From Prevotellaceae bacterium (GTDB taxonomy: Bacteria > Bacteroidota > Bacteroidia > Bacteroidales > Bacteroidaceae): DNA of 40,966 nt. A program made the position numbers and the translations under genes. The stretch spans positions 1-40,966 of the forward strand of contig JABZLB010000028.1 in assembly GCA_015256945.1 (NCBI GenBank). Direction: 5' to 3'. Below the pieces are notes generated by a model. That model was not told the DNA's origin, did no database searches, and worked only from the letters and a program-made list of their open reading frames with translations. This document shows, piece by piece, positions 31,016 through 39,187 of this stretch (its first letter is position 1; each line of letters starts with the position of its first letter).

Positions 31016-33166
31016 ATGGACAGTAAACTCATTATTTATCAGGTTCTCCCCCGACTCTTTGGCAATCGTAATATAACACGTAAGCCTAATGGTACACTGG
31101 CTGAAAACGGTACAGGAAAGTTTAATAGCTTTGATAATCAGCGTTTGCATCAGATTAAGGAGATGGGAATAAGTCATATTTGGTATACGGGGATTATACG
31201 GCATGCCACAACTACCGATTATTCTATGTTCGGTATACCTTGTCAGCATGCATCGGTAGTGAAGGGCAAGGCAGGGTCGCCTTATGCCATTACCGATTAT
31301 TATGATGTTGATCCTGATCTCGCAGAAGACGTAAGTCGGAGGATGGATGAGTTTGAGAGTTTAATAAAACGGACACATGAGGCAGGGATGAAGGTAATTA
31401 TCGACTTTGTTCCAAACCATGTAGCGCGTGAATATCGTTCAATTTGTAAGCCAGAAGGCGTGAAGGATCTGGGAGAAGACGATGATAGAAATAAGCATTT
31501 TGATGCTCAGAATAACTACTATTACTGCCCGGGTGAGTCTTTTGTTTGTCCTGTTGAAACACAATCTCTGGACGAACCTTATCGGGAATTTCCCGCAAAG
31601 TGTACTGGTAACGATTGTTTTGATAACCATCCGGGCATAAACGACTGGTATGAAACCGTTAAATTGAACTATGGAATCGACTATTGTGATGCTGGTGGCA
31701 GAAGTTATCATTTTAACCCAATACCCGATACATGGAACAAAATGGTTCATATTCTCCTTTTCTGGGCAGATAAGGGAGTTGACGGATTCAGGTGTGATAT
31801 GGCAGAAATGGTGCCTGCTGCATTCTGGACTCACGCAACAGGTATTGTAAAAGAGCGGTATCCACAAATCATTTTCGTTGGTGAAGTATACGATACGTCA
31901 CAATATCGTACATATATTAATGCGGGATTTGATTATTTGTATGATAAGGTAGGGATGTATGACTGTCTGCGAGATGTTGTGTGTGGGCAGCGCCCAGCTA
32001 ATGCTATAACCTATTGCTGGCAAGCAGTAGACGATATAAAAGAACACATGCTGTACTTTCTTGAGAACCATGATGAACAGCGAATTGCAAGTGACTTCTT
32101 TTGTGGCGATGCATTAAAGGCAATACCGGCACTTGTCGTAGGTATGCTAATGCAAAAAAATCCCTTTATGCTGTATGCCGGACAGGAGTATGGAGAACGG
32201 GGTATGGATGCAGAGGGCTTCTCAGGATGTGACGGGCGAACAACGATCTTTGATTACTGGTTGGTAAATTCTCTTTATAATGGCTTCTTTGATCATCGCC
32301 GAATCAGAGTGGAGGAGAAGTTATTGAAAAAGATTTATTCTTTAGTGTTATGTATTGCAAAAAAGGAAAGGGCAATAGTTGAGGGCGACTTCTTTGATTT
32401 GATGTATGTAAATCCACAGACAGAAACGTTTAATCCGCGGACACAATATGCCTTTTTACGTAAAAAAGATGATGAAGTGGTGATGGTTGTGGCTAATTTC
32501 TCAGATATAACTTTACCGACAGAGGTCATTATACCCGACCATGCATTTGAAACAATGGGCTTACGTGAAGGTAAATTTGCATCTGTTGATTTGTTAACTG
32601 ATGAGCATATAATGTTTGAACTATGCAAGAATGGGAACCTGTCGATAGTTGTAAAGTCATATAGTGCAAGAGTAATCAAATTTAATATAGGAATGAAAGG
32701 CGAAAATGTTGTTCTTAATGAACATAACAAAGATGAGTTTGCACCTGCTCATACAGCAGAGCATTTGCTTAATCAGGTGATGGTAAGGATGTTCGGTTGT
32801 GACCGTTCGCATAATGCACATATTGAGCGAAAGAAGAGCAAGATGAGCTTTGAATTGGATCATAAGCCTACACGGCAGGAAGAAAAAGCTATTGAAAACC
32901 GTATGAATGAGCTTATTAATGAGGATCTTCCTGTTACTTTCGAGTTTGTTGATCGTAATCATGTACCCGGGAATATATCCCTCAATCGCCTTCCTAATGA
33001 CGCTTCTAATATATTACGATTAGTGCATATTGGTGATTTTGATGTGTGTCCGTGTGTAGGAAAGCATGTAAGGTCAACGTCTCAGATAGGTCGTTTTGAA
33101 ATGCTTGGTACAAATTGGGATGGTGAGAAACATATATTCAGAATAAGGTTTAAGGTTCATCCTTAA
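31016..33166 (+). CDS. GH13 alpha-amylase fused to AlaX-like tRNA-editing domain
   Basis: One unbroken 716-residue frame holds two unrelated enzymes. Residues 1-555 are a GH13 amylase: DFVPNH (130-135), GFRCDMAEM with nucleophile Asp261, VGEVYD with acid/base Glu290, and ENHDEQ with Asp353, so the catalytic triad is intact. Residues about 565-716 match the AlaX/AlaRS editing domain, which removes mischarged amino acids from tRNA-Ala: HTAEH gives the zinc ligands His579 and His583, and CVGKH gives Cys680 and His684, followed by RSTSQIG. There is no signal peptide, so both act in the cytoplasm. ATG 31016 is preferred to a TTG at 31001. An in-frame ATG at 32693, preceded by AGGA, could also start a free editing protein. 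Confidence 0.85.
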   Translation: MDSKLIIYQVLPRLFGNRNITRKPNGTLAENGTGKFNSFDNQRLHQIKEMGISHIWYTGIIRHATTTDYSMFGIPCQHASVVKGKAGSPYAITDYYDVDPDLAEDVSRRMDEFESLIKRTHEAGMKVIIDFVPNHVAREYRSICKPEGVKDLGEDDDRNKHFDAQNNYYYCPGESFVCPVETQSLDEPYREFPAKCTGNDCFDNHPGINDWYETVKLNYGIDYCDAGGRSYHFNPIPDTWNKMVHILLFWADKGVDGFRCDMAEMVPAAFWTHATGIVKERYPQIIFVGEVYDTSQYRTYINAGFDYLYDKVGMYDCLRDVVCGQRPANAITYCWQAVDDIKEHMLYFLENHDEQRIASDFFCGDALKAIPALVVGMLMQKNPFMLYAGQEYGERGMDAEGFSGCDGRTTIFDYWLVNSLYNGFFDHRRIRVEEKLLKKIYSLVLCIAKKERAIVEGDFFDLMYVNPQTETFNPRTQYAFLRKKDDEVVMVVANFSDITLPTEVIIPDHAFETMGLREGKFASVDLLTDEHIMFELCKNGNLSIVVKSYSARVIKFNIGMKGENVVLNEHNKDEFAPAHTAEHLLNQVMVRMFGCDRSHNAHIERKKSKMSFELDHKPTRQEEKAIENRMNELINEDLPVTFEFVDRNHVPGNISLNRLPNDASNILRLVHIGDFDVCPCVGKHVRSTSQIGRFEMLGTNWDGEKHIFRIRFKVHP

Positions 33167-33176
33167 ATGAAAGCGG

Positions 33177-33211
33177 CAAGGCCACGTCATAACAATGATG
33201 ACGTGGCCTTG
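33177..33211. terminator. Convergent hairpin between the fusion gene and rng
   Basis: CAAGGCCACGTCAT (33177-33190) pairs perfectly with ATGACGTGGCCTTG (33198-33211). The plus side continues TGTTTTGTTTT; the minus side is less T-rich. It probably ends the plus transcript and may act on both. Confidence 0.7.
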
Positions 33212-33269
33212 TGTTTTGTTTTAAATCTGTTTCGTTTTCAACTTTTATTGTTGAACGAAATGGACTTTC

Positions 33270-34844
33270 TTACTTTGTCTCGATTTCTTCTTTCATGTCA
33301 ATGAATTGTCCATTGGCATCATAAAACTCATACTGAAGGTAAGCAAGCTTTTGAGAAGGGATGATGTGTACGCCCCATCCGTACTTTATACGCCATTTCC
33401 ATTTCATACTGATAGCACCCTTATTGATAAATGCTGCCACGTATGGATGGACATGAAGATAGAATTTCTTAATACCTATTTTGTTGACAAGCTGGTCAAT
33501 TTTGCCTTCGAGCTGATCGGTAAAAAGGATGCTCGATTTTATCTTTCCAGAACCATTGCAGGTAGGGCACGCCTCTTCAACATTTACATCCATGGCTGGA
33601 CGTACACGCTGACGCGTGATTTGCATTAAACCAAACTTGCTTAAAGGTAAAATGTTATGCCGTGCACGGTCCTTTTGCATGTTCTTACACATACGTTCGT
33701 ACAGCATTTGGCGGTCTTCTGCCAAGTTCATATCAATGAAATCAACTACGATAATTCCTCCCATATCTCGTAGTCTTAATTGACGAGCCAGCTCATCTGC
33801 AGCTCCCAGATTGGTGTCGAGAGCCGTAGCTTCTTGCCCGTTTTGGTTCTTAGAACGGTTACCGCTATTTACGTCTACAACGTGCATGGCCTCAGTATGT
33901 TCTATAATCAGGTATGCCCCATGTGCATAATTGACTGTTTTACCGAAGCCTGACTTAATTTGTTTTGTAACATTGAAATTGTCAAAAATAGGTACTTTCC
34001 CTGTGTATTTTTTGACAATGTCCGACTTGTCCGCAGCAATGAGCGATATATAATCCTTTACCTCCTTACATATTTCATCATCGTTTACATAGATGTTTTC
34101 GTATGTGGGATTAAAAAGGTCACGCAACATGGCTACGGCTCTTCCTGTTTCTTCGTATACAAGTTGTGGACGTTGCTGTGTTTTCTGTACTTTTTGAATA
34201 GCGTTTTGCCAGCGCTGTATCAGTATTTTCAATTCAGAATCGAGCTCGGCAACCCTTTTACCTTCTGCCACAGTGCGTACAATAACACCGCAGTTTTTAG
34301 GTTTTATACTGTGGATAAGCTGCTTAAGACGAGCTCTTTCTTCACCACTTTTAATCTTAGATGAAACTGATACCTTATCACCAAAGGGGATAAGAACTAA
34401 AAAACGCCCTGCAAAGCTTAGCTCTCCTGTAAGTCGGGGACCTTTCGTTGAGATAGGTTCTTTGACAATCTGTACAAGAACCTCCTGACCAGCAGATAAT
34501 GTTTGCTGTATACTTCCATCCTTCTGAAGCTCGGGTAATCGTGTTGCTTTATCAAAAGGATAAAGTCGTTTACGATCACTTTGCACCTGCTTCAGATACT
34601 TTGCGTATGAGTTAAATTGAGTTCCTAAATCAAGATAATGCAAGAAAGCGTCACGTTCATAGCCCACGTCTACAAAACAGGCATTGAGACCAGGCATAAG
34701 TTTCTTTACCTTGGCAATGTAAATGTTGCCCACGGAGAAGTTAGCAGAACGTGGTTCGTTCTGATATTCAACCAGCCGTTTGTCCTCAAGCAAGGCAATA
34801 GAAATCTCTTTTGGCTTAACGTCGATAATTACTTCGCTTGTCAT
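33270..34844 (-). CDS. rng: Ribonuclease E/G family protein
   Basis: This endoribonuclease processes rRNA and degrades mRNA. The 524-residue protein has an N-terminal S1-like domain (VGNIYIAKVKKLMPGLNACFVDVG), the catalytic acidic residues in VVDVNSG and GGIIVVDFIDM, and the zinc-link CPTCNGSG near residue 430. It is of RNase G length, without the long RNase E scaffold. It is last in the strand order HU, 29-residue protein, rng; no TAnnTTTG box is visible at its start, so partial read-through is possible. Confidence 0.92.
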   Translation of the reverse strand: MTSEVIIDVKPKEISIALLEDKRLVEYQNEPRSANFSVGNIYIAKVKKLMPGLNACFVDVGYERDAFLHYLDLGTQFNSYAKYLKQVQSDRKRLYPFDKATRLPELQKDGSIQQTLSAGQEVLVQIVKEPISTKGPRLTGELSFAGRFLVLIPFGDKVSVSSKIKSGEERARLKQLIHSIKPKNCGVIVRTVAEGKRVAELDSELKILIQRWQNAIQKVQKTQQRPQLVYEETGRAVAMLRDLFNPTYENIYVNDDEICKEVKDYISLIAADKSDIVKKYTGKVPIFDNFNVTKQIKSGFGKTVNYAHGAYLIIEHTEAMHVVDVNSGNRSKNQNGQEATALDTNLGAADELARQLRLRDMGGIIVVDFIDMNLAEDRQMLYERMCKNMQKDRARHNILPLSKFGLMQITRQRVRPAMDVNVEEACPTCNGSGKIKSSILFTDQLEGKIDQLVNKIGIKKFYLHVHPYVAAFINKGAISMKWKWRIKYGWGVHIIPSQKLAYLQYEFYDANGQFIDMKEEIETK

Positions 34845-34900
34845 TTCTTGTTGATTATTATTGAGAATATAATTATATTCCCATTATTACTCATCATAAA

Positions 34901-34936
34901 GAAAGGGGCACGCCATTGTGAGGCACGCCCCCTTTC
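34901..34936 (-). terminator. Hairpin between the 29-residue gene and rng
   Basis: GAAAGGGGC pairs with GCCCCCTTTC, with an AC/AC internal loop and an inner GCC/GGC stem. On the minus strand only TTT follows, so it may attenuate rather than stop transcription into rng. Confidence 0.6.
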
Positions 34937-34953
34937 AGAACAGTCTCCTGGGC

Positions 34954-35043
34954 TTACTTGCTCTTATGACGGTTCTTACGTAATCTCTTTTTACGCTTAT
35001 GCGTAGCCATCTTGTGGCCCTTCTTTTTCTTTCCGTTTGGCAT
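34954..35043 (-). CDS. AURKAIP1/COX24-like basic micro-protein (29 residues)
   Basis: The product MPNGKKKKGHKMATHKRKKR... has 15 or more Lys/Arg residues in 29 and matches the short AURKAIP1/COX24 domain of mitochondrial small-subunit protein mS38 and its bacterial relatives, so it is probably a ribosome-associated peptide. It begins 48 bases after HU and seems part of the HU transcript. No function is shown beyond the sequence likeness. Confidence 0.75.
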   Translation of the reverse strand: MPNGKKKKGHKMATHKRKKRLRKNRHKSK

Positions 35044-35091
35044 AGCTTTTATAATTTAATAATGTTATAATGTAATATTGTATTCTTTTTG

Positions 35092-35370
35092 TTAGCCTTT
35101 CATTTCATCAATGAAAGCCTTTGCCGGCTTAAAGCTCGGAATGTCATGTGCTTCAATGGTAATGGAGGTCTTTTTGCCGATGTCACGTGCTGTCTTTGCC
35201 GCACGATGCTTGATGATAAAACTACCAAAACCACGGAGGTAAACATTTTCCTTTCTATCGAGCATGCTGCTTTTTACGGTATTCATAAAACTTTCAACCA
35301 CAACAGCTACTTCTTTTTTTTGTAACCCTGTTTGTTCTGTGATCTCACTAATGATATCTGCTTTTGTCAT
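35092..35370 (-). CDS. HU-family DNA-binding protein
   Basis: The 92-residue protein is an HU/IHF nucleoid protein: MTKADIISEITEQTGLQKKEV, GFGSFIIKHRAAKTARD (the signature of the DNA-contacting arm), and the Pro-containing FKPAKAF end. It bends DNA as a dimer. A TAATTTTGC box is at 35431. It heads a set with the 29-residue protein and perhaps rng. Confidence 0.93.
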   Translation of the reverse strand: MTKADIISEITEQTGLQKKEVAVVVESFMNTVKSSMLDRKENVYLRGFGSFIIKHRAAKTARDIGKKTSITIEAHDIPSFKPAKAFIDEMKG

Positions 35371-35430
35371 TTTTGGGTAAATATCTTTCTGGTTTATAAC
35401 TTATTATAGTTGCCTCCTAATTTCGAGTTT

Positions 35431-35439
35431 GCAAAATTA
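35431..35439 (-). promoter_or_regulatory. -7 box for HU
   Basis: The minus strand reads TAATTTTGC about 60 bases before the HU start. Confidence 0.55.
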
Positions 35440-35555
35440 CATGTTTTTTACGTGATAATGAAATTTATTATGTGTTTTTTCCATTTGTATGATTAAAAAA
35501 TCCATGGAAAAAATTAATATTCAAGCATTTATTTGGCAGCTTAATTCCATTATTT

Positions 35556-36599
35556 TTATAAGTTGGGCAACTTGCGCCCAATTTTCTTTTGAAGCAAACG
35601 CGTAAGGATGATACCTCTGCGTGTCCGGCGTTGTATATCATGGCGTATTGCGTTGAGTTCGTTTAGCAGGTCGGCAGCACTATTTTGTATAAAGTTGGGT
35701 TTTCTGGCCGCTATATTGCCACTGGGATTTACAACAACCCGAATACCTTTATTAATAAGTTTAATATCAATATCTTCTCCAGTCATTACCGGATCGCCAT
35801 CAAAGTGTATAACTCCTGGTGAAGAGCGGTGTATACGGAGGTGATTTGTTTTGAACGATTTTATTTTAGAACTTTTGTTCAGTGTCTTACTGAACATGTC
35901 TATTGCAATCTGAGATGCCTCTATTACATCGAAAGGTTCCATGATTACCACATCCATCAAACCATCACTCATTGATGCTTGTGGGGCGATATAAGCATTA
36001 TTGCCATATTGTGATGCGTTTGCACATGATATTAAGAAGGCTTTATAGTTCATGCTTTCATCGTCAGCCTCAATCCTGTATGTCTCAGGTTTGTATTGAA
36101 GACCTGCTTCTAATATTTTCTCTACATAAGTAATTGGACCTCTTTTACCTGCTTCTGCAAATTTCTGACTGATGAATGCGTCAAATCCCATGCCACAAGT
36201 ACAGAAGAAGGGATGCTCATTGATAATGCCATAATCTAATTCATGAATTTTACAGGCATTAATCATGGCAATACTTTTCTTTACATTTATGGGTATAAGA
36301 AGATGCCTTGCCAGTCCGTTACCAGAACCACAGGGAATAATGGCCAATGCCGTCTGCGTATGAACAATGGCGCGTGCCACCTCGTTTACTGTCCCATCCC
36401 CGCCAATAGCCACAACAATATCATAACCCTCTGATGATGCCTGATGTGCAAGTTCCGTGGCATGGCCCGCATAGCGGGTTTCTTTGATTTGATATTCAAA
36501 TTGATTTTTATCAAGATACTTGTCAATAGCTTCGGGTATACGTGCTTTGCTTACAGTACCAGATATAGGATTAATAATGAACAGGATTCTCTTTTTCAT
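35556..36599 (-). CDS. Diacylglycerol/sphingolipid kinase-family protein (YegS-like)
   Basis: The 347-residue protein has the lipid kinase catalytic fold: the INPISG start, the ATP-binding GGDGTVNEV (66-74) and PCGSGNGLARHL. In Bacteroidota such proteins phosphorylate diacylglycerol or related lipids. The ATG at 36599 is preferred to one at 36620, which overlaps a TAAATTTGC box (36617). It is divergent from serine palmitoyltransferase, so a sphingoid or ceramide substrate is worth testing, but this is inference. Confidence 0.85.
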   Translation of the reverse strand: MKKRILFIINPISGTVSKARIPEAIDKYLDKNQFEYQIKETRYAGHATELAHQASSEGYDIVVAIGGDGTVNEVARAIVHTQTALAIIPCGSGNGLARHLLIPINVKKSIAMINACKIHELDYGIINEHPFFCTCGMGFDAFISQKFAEAGKRGPITYVEKILEAGLQYKPETYRIEADDESMNYKAFLISCANASQYGNNAYIAPQASMSDGLMDVVIMEPFDVIEASQIAIDMFSKTLNKSSKIKSFKTNHLRIHRSSPGVIHFDGDPVMTGEDIDIKLINKGIRVVVNPSGNIAARKPNFIQNSAADLLNELNAIRHDIQRRTRRGIILTRLLQKKIGRKLPNL

Positions 36600-36616
36600 A
36601 CCAATTATAATCTTAT

Positions 36617-36625
36617 GCAAATTTA
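36617..36625 (-). promoter_or_regulatory. -7 box for the lipid kinase
   Basis: The minus strand reads TAAATTTGC about 18 bases before the ATG at 36599. Confidence 0.5.
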
Positions 36626-36718
36626 GTCCTTTTTATTCGAATCTCCCGATGACGGTTATTTTTTTTTGACGTTTTGAAGTTTTCTAACGGTTTATATGTC
36701 TATATAACTTGTTTTTTG

Positions 36719-36727
36719 TACCTTTGC
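36719..36727 (+). promoter_or_regulatory. -7 box for spt
   Basis: TACCTTTGC lies 45 bases before the ATG at 36772. The leader contains a hairpin, ATGTAG (36745-36750) with CTACAT (36756-36761), that ends 10 bases before the start codon and could cover the ribosome site. Confidence 0.6.
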
Positions 36728-36771
36728 AGCCTAATCAATACAAAATGTAGTTCTACTACATCTAATTAAAC

Positions 36772-37959
36772 ATGGGACAGTTAACAGAAAGATACAAAAG
36801 TTACCGTGCGCCTCAGAAGTTTATTGAAGCGGACGTTTACCCTTATTTTAGAGAGATTACAAGCAAGCAAGGCCCTGAAGTTATTATGGACGGCCGTAAG
36901 ATTCTTATGTTCGGCAGCAATGCTTATACGGGCCTTACGGGCGACCAGCGTGTTATTGATGCAGCAAAAGCGGCATTGGATAAATATGGATCGGGTTGTG
37001 CCGGGAGCCGTTTCCTAAATGGAACACTGGATATTCACGTACAGCTTGAAAAGGAACTGGCTGCTTTTGAACAAAAGGACGACGCGCTTTGCTTCTCAAC
37101 AGGTTTTTCGGTTAATTCAGGAGTTATCCCTGCTATCGTAGGTCGCGGCGATTATTTAATATGTGATGATCGTGACCATGCTTCAATTGTTGACGGTCGA
37201 CGTTTAAGTTTTGCCACACAATTACACTATAAGCATAACGACATGGCTGACCTGGAGCGTGTGCTTAAGAAGCTTCCACATGAAGCTATTAAGTTAATTG
37301 TTGTTGACGGTGTGTTCTCAATGGAGGGCGATCTTTGTAAACTTCCCGAGATAGTTGAGCTAAAACATAAGTACAATTGCTCGATTATGGTCGACGAAGC
37401 TCACGGTCTGGGTGTCTTTGGTAAGCAGGGACGTGGCGTCTGTCACCACTTTGGGCTTCAGGATGAGGTCGATTTGATTATGGGTACCTTCTCTAAGAGT
37501 CTTGCCTCTATTGGTGGCTTTATTGCGGCTGACTGGGATATTATTAACTATCTCAGGCATACATCGCGCACCTATATCTTCTCTGCCAGTGATTCACCAG
37601 CGGCTACCGCTGCTGCCATTGAGGCGTTGCACATTATCCAGGAAGAGCCAGAGCGCATAGAACGGCTGTGGGATGTAACCCGCTATGCTTTAAAACGTTT
37701 CCGTGAAGAAGGCTTTGAGATTGGAGATACAGAGAGTCCTATTATTCCACTTTATGTGCGTAATGATACTAAAACTTTCCTTATTACTAAATTAGCATAC
37801 GATGCGGGTGTCTTTATTAATCCGGTAATTCCGCCTGCTTGTGCACCTCAGGATACACTTGTGCGCTTTGCCCTTCAGGCAACTCATACCACAGAGCAGG
37901 TTGAGCGTGGTGTTATGGCTCTTAAAAAGATATTTGTAGAGCAGGGTATTATTAAGTAA
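36772..37959 (+). CDS. spt: Serine palmitoyltransferase
   Basis: This 395-residue PLP enzyme of the alpha-oxoamine synthase family condenses serine with a fatty acyl-CoA, the first step of Bacteroidota sphingolipid synthesis. Visible residues are His136 (DHASIVDG, ring-stacking), Asp208 and His211 (VDEAHGLG), and the cofactor Lys242 in GTFSKSLASIGGF. It is closer to Spt than to BioF or Kbl by its N-terminus and the GSGCAGSRFLNGT stretch; the substrate is inferred from family likeness. It is monocistronic, with a terminator near 37985. Confidence 0.88.
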   Translation: MGQLTERYKSYRAPQKFIEADVYPYFREITSKQGPEVIMDGRKILMFGSNAYTGLTGDQRVIDAAKAALDKYGSGCAGSRFLNGTLDIHVQLEKELAAFEQKDDALCFSTGFSVNSGVIPAIVGRGDYLICDDRDHASIVDGRRLSFATQLHYKHNDMADLERVLKKLPHEAIKLIVVDGVFSMEGDLCKLPEIVELKHKYNCSIMVDEAHGLGVFGKQGRGVCHHFGLQDEVDLIMGTFSKSLASIGGFIAADWDIINYLRHTSRTYIFSASDSPAATAAAIEALHIIQEEPERIERLWDVTRYALKRFREEGFEIGDTESPIIPLYVRNDTKTFLITKLAYDAGVFINPVIPPACAPQDTLVRFALQATHTTEQVERGVMALKKIFVEQGIIK

Positions 37960-37984
37960 GGAAATACAGATATTCATATTAACA

Positions 37985-38018
37985 GGCCATTCAGAGCATT
38001 TGCTTTGGATGGCTTTTT
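37985..38018 (+). terminator. Terminator of spt
   Basis: GCCAT (37986-37990) pairs with ATGGC (38009-38013), with an inner AGAGCA/TGCTTT stem, followed by TTTTT. Confidence 0.6.
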
Positions 38019-38065
38019 ATTTGTTTTGTTTAAACAGCATTTCACAGAAGCAGGGGATAAACGAA

Positions 38066-38103
38066 AAGAACGCATCAGAATGAGGAAATTCTGATGCGTT
38101 CTT
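38066..38103. terminator. Convergent terminator between spt and prs
   Basis: AAGAACGCATCAGAAT pairs perfectly with ATTCTGATGCGTTCTT around GAGGAA (16-bp stem). On the minus strand TTTTCGTTT follows, so it terminates prs; the plus side ends in TATTTTATTTTTT. Confidence 0.8.
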
Positions 38104-38123
38104 AGTATTTTATTTTTTGTGTT

Positions 38124-39065
38124 CTACACTAAGTATTGTGACGAAATACTTGCGTTGTTGACAATTCTTCTGATTGTTTCGGCGAAAAGATCAGCTACAC
38201 TTAGCTGTTTTACTTTAGCACAGCGTTGTGTGTAGGGTATCGAATCGGTGAATACTATCTCCTCCAATGACGAGTTCTGTACGCGCTCAGTGGCCGGTCC
38301 GCTCATCACGCAGTGTGATGCGCAAGCCCGTACACTCTTGGCTCCTGCCTCCATCATGATGTCTGCAGCTTTCGTTATGGTGCCGGCCGTATCAACCATA
38401 TCGTCAACAATAACCACGTTTTTACCTTTCACGTCACCAATAATTTGCATTGTGGCTACAACGTTGGCACGGGCGCGTGTCTTGTTACAGAGCACCAGAG
38501 GACAGCCTAAATATTTAGCGTATGTGTTGGCACGCTTTGAGCCTCCCACGTCAGGCGATGCTACAACAAGGTCTTCAAGGTGTAAGCTTTGGACGTAAGG
38601 CAACAGGATATTGCTTGCATAGAGGTGGTCAACAGGCACGTTAAAGAAACCTTGTATCTGGTCAGCGTGGAGGTCCATCGTAATTAAGCGGTCAATTCCT
38701 GCAACACTAAGCAAATCGGCAACGAGCTTAGCGCCGATGCTAACCCTTGGTTTGTCTTTACGATCCTGACGTGCCCACCCGAAATAAGGTATTACAGCTA
38801 TGATATGTCGCGCCGAAGCACGCTTGGCTGCATCAATCATAAGCAACAGCTCCATGAGGTTATCAGAATTGGGAAAGGTGCTTTGCACGAGGAAAACATC
38901 GCGTCCACGAATTGATTCTTCGTAGGAAACGGCAAATTCACCATCCGAAAATCTGGTAACAACTAAGTTGCCAAGCGGACACTCTAAGCTTGCACAGATC
39001 TTTTCTGCAAGGTATCTCGAGCTGGTTCCCGAGAATACTAAGAAAGAGTTTTTTTCGTCACTCAT
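38124..39065 (-). CDS. prs: Ribose-phosphate pyrophosphokinase
   Basis: Prs makes PRPP from ribose 5-phosphate and ATP for nucleotide, His and Trp synthesis. The 313-residue protein has FSGTSSRYLAEKI, FGWARQDRKDKPRVSIGAK, the metal-binding DLHADQIQGFF, ASPDVGGSKRA, and the PRPP-binding VVIVDDMVDTAGTI. Length is normal. It has a TACTTTTGC box at 39111 and is divergent from nspC. Confidence 0.95.
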   Translation of the reverse strand: MSDEKNSFLVFSGTSSRYLAEKICASLECPLGNLVVTRFSDGEFAVSYEESIRGRDVFLVQSTFPNSDNLMELLLMIDAAKRASARHIIAVIPYFGWARQDRKDKPRVSIGAKLVADLLSVAGIDRLITMDLHADQIQGFFNVPVDHLYASNILLPYVQSLHLEDLVVASPDVGGSKRANTYAKYLGCPLVLCNKTRARANVVATMQIIGDVKGKNVVIVDDMVDTAGTITKAADIMMEAGAKSVRACASHCVMSGPATERVQNSSLEEIVFTDSIPYTQRCAKVKQLSVADLFAETIRRIVNNASISSQYLV

Positions 39066-39110
39066 TTTGTTTGCGTTTTATATAATAAAAGTGTGGTTTC
39101 CGTTACGGCT

Positions 39111-39119
39111 GCAAAAGTA
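39111..39119 (-). promoter_or_regulatory. -7 box for prs
   Basis: The minus strand reads TACTTTTGC about 46 bases before the prs start; it lies back to back with the nspC box. Confidence 0.55.
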
Positions 39120-39160
39120 TGAAAAATCATCTATATAAGCAATAATATTATAAAATAAAC

Positions 39161-39169
39161 TACCTTTGC
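39161..39169 (+). promoter_or_regulatory. -7 box for nspC
   Basis: TACCTTTGC lies 19 bases before the ATG at 39188. Only about 41 bases separate it from the prs box, so the two -33 regions overlap. Confidence 0.6.
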
Positions 39170-39187
39170 AGGCAAAAACAACGCTGT

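Noticed and set aside
33960..34364. 134-codon plus-strand gene opposite rng
   Set aside because: It lies wholly antisense to the well-conserved RNase E/G gene and shows no family sequence.
36772..37959. BioF or Kbl instead of serine palmitoyltransferase
   Set aside because: No biotin or threonine-degradation genes are near, and the N-terminal region and the Bacteroidales context fit Spt better, although substrate cannot be proved from sequence.
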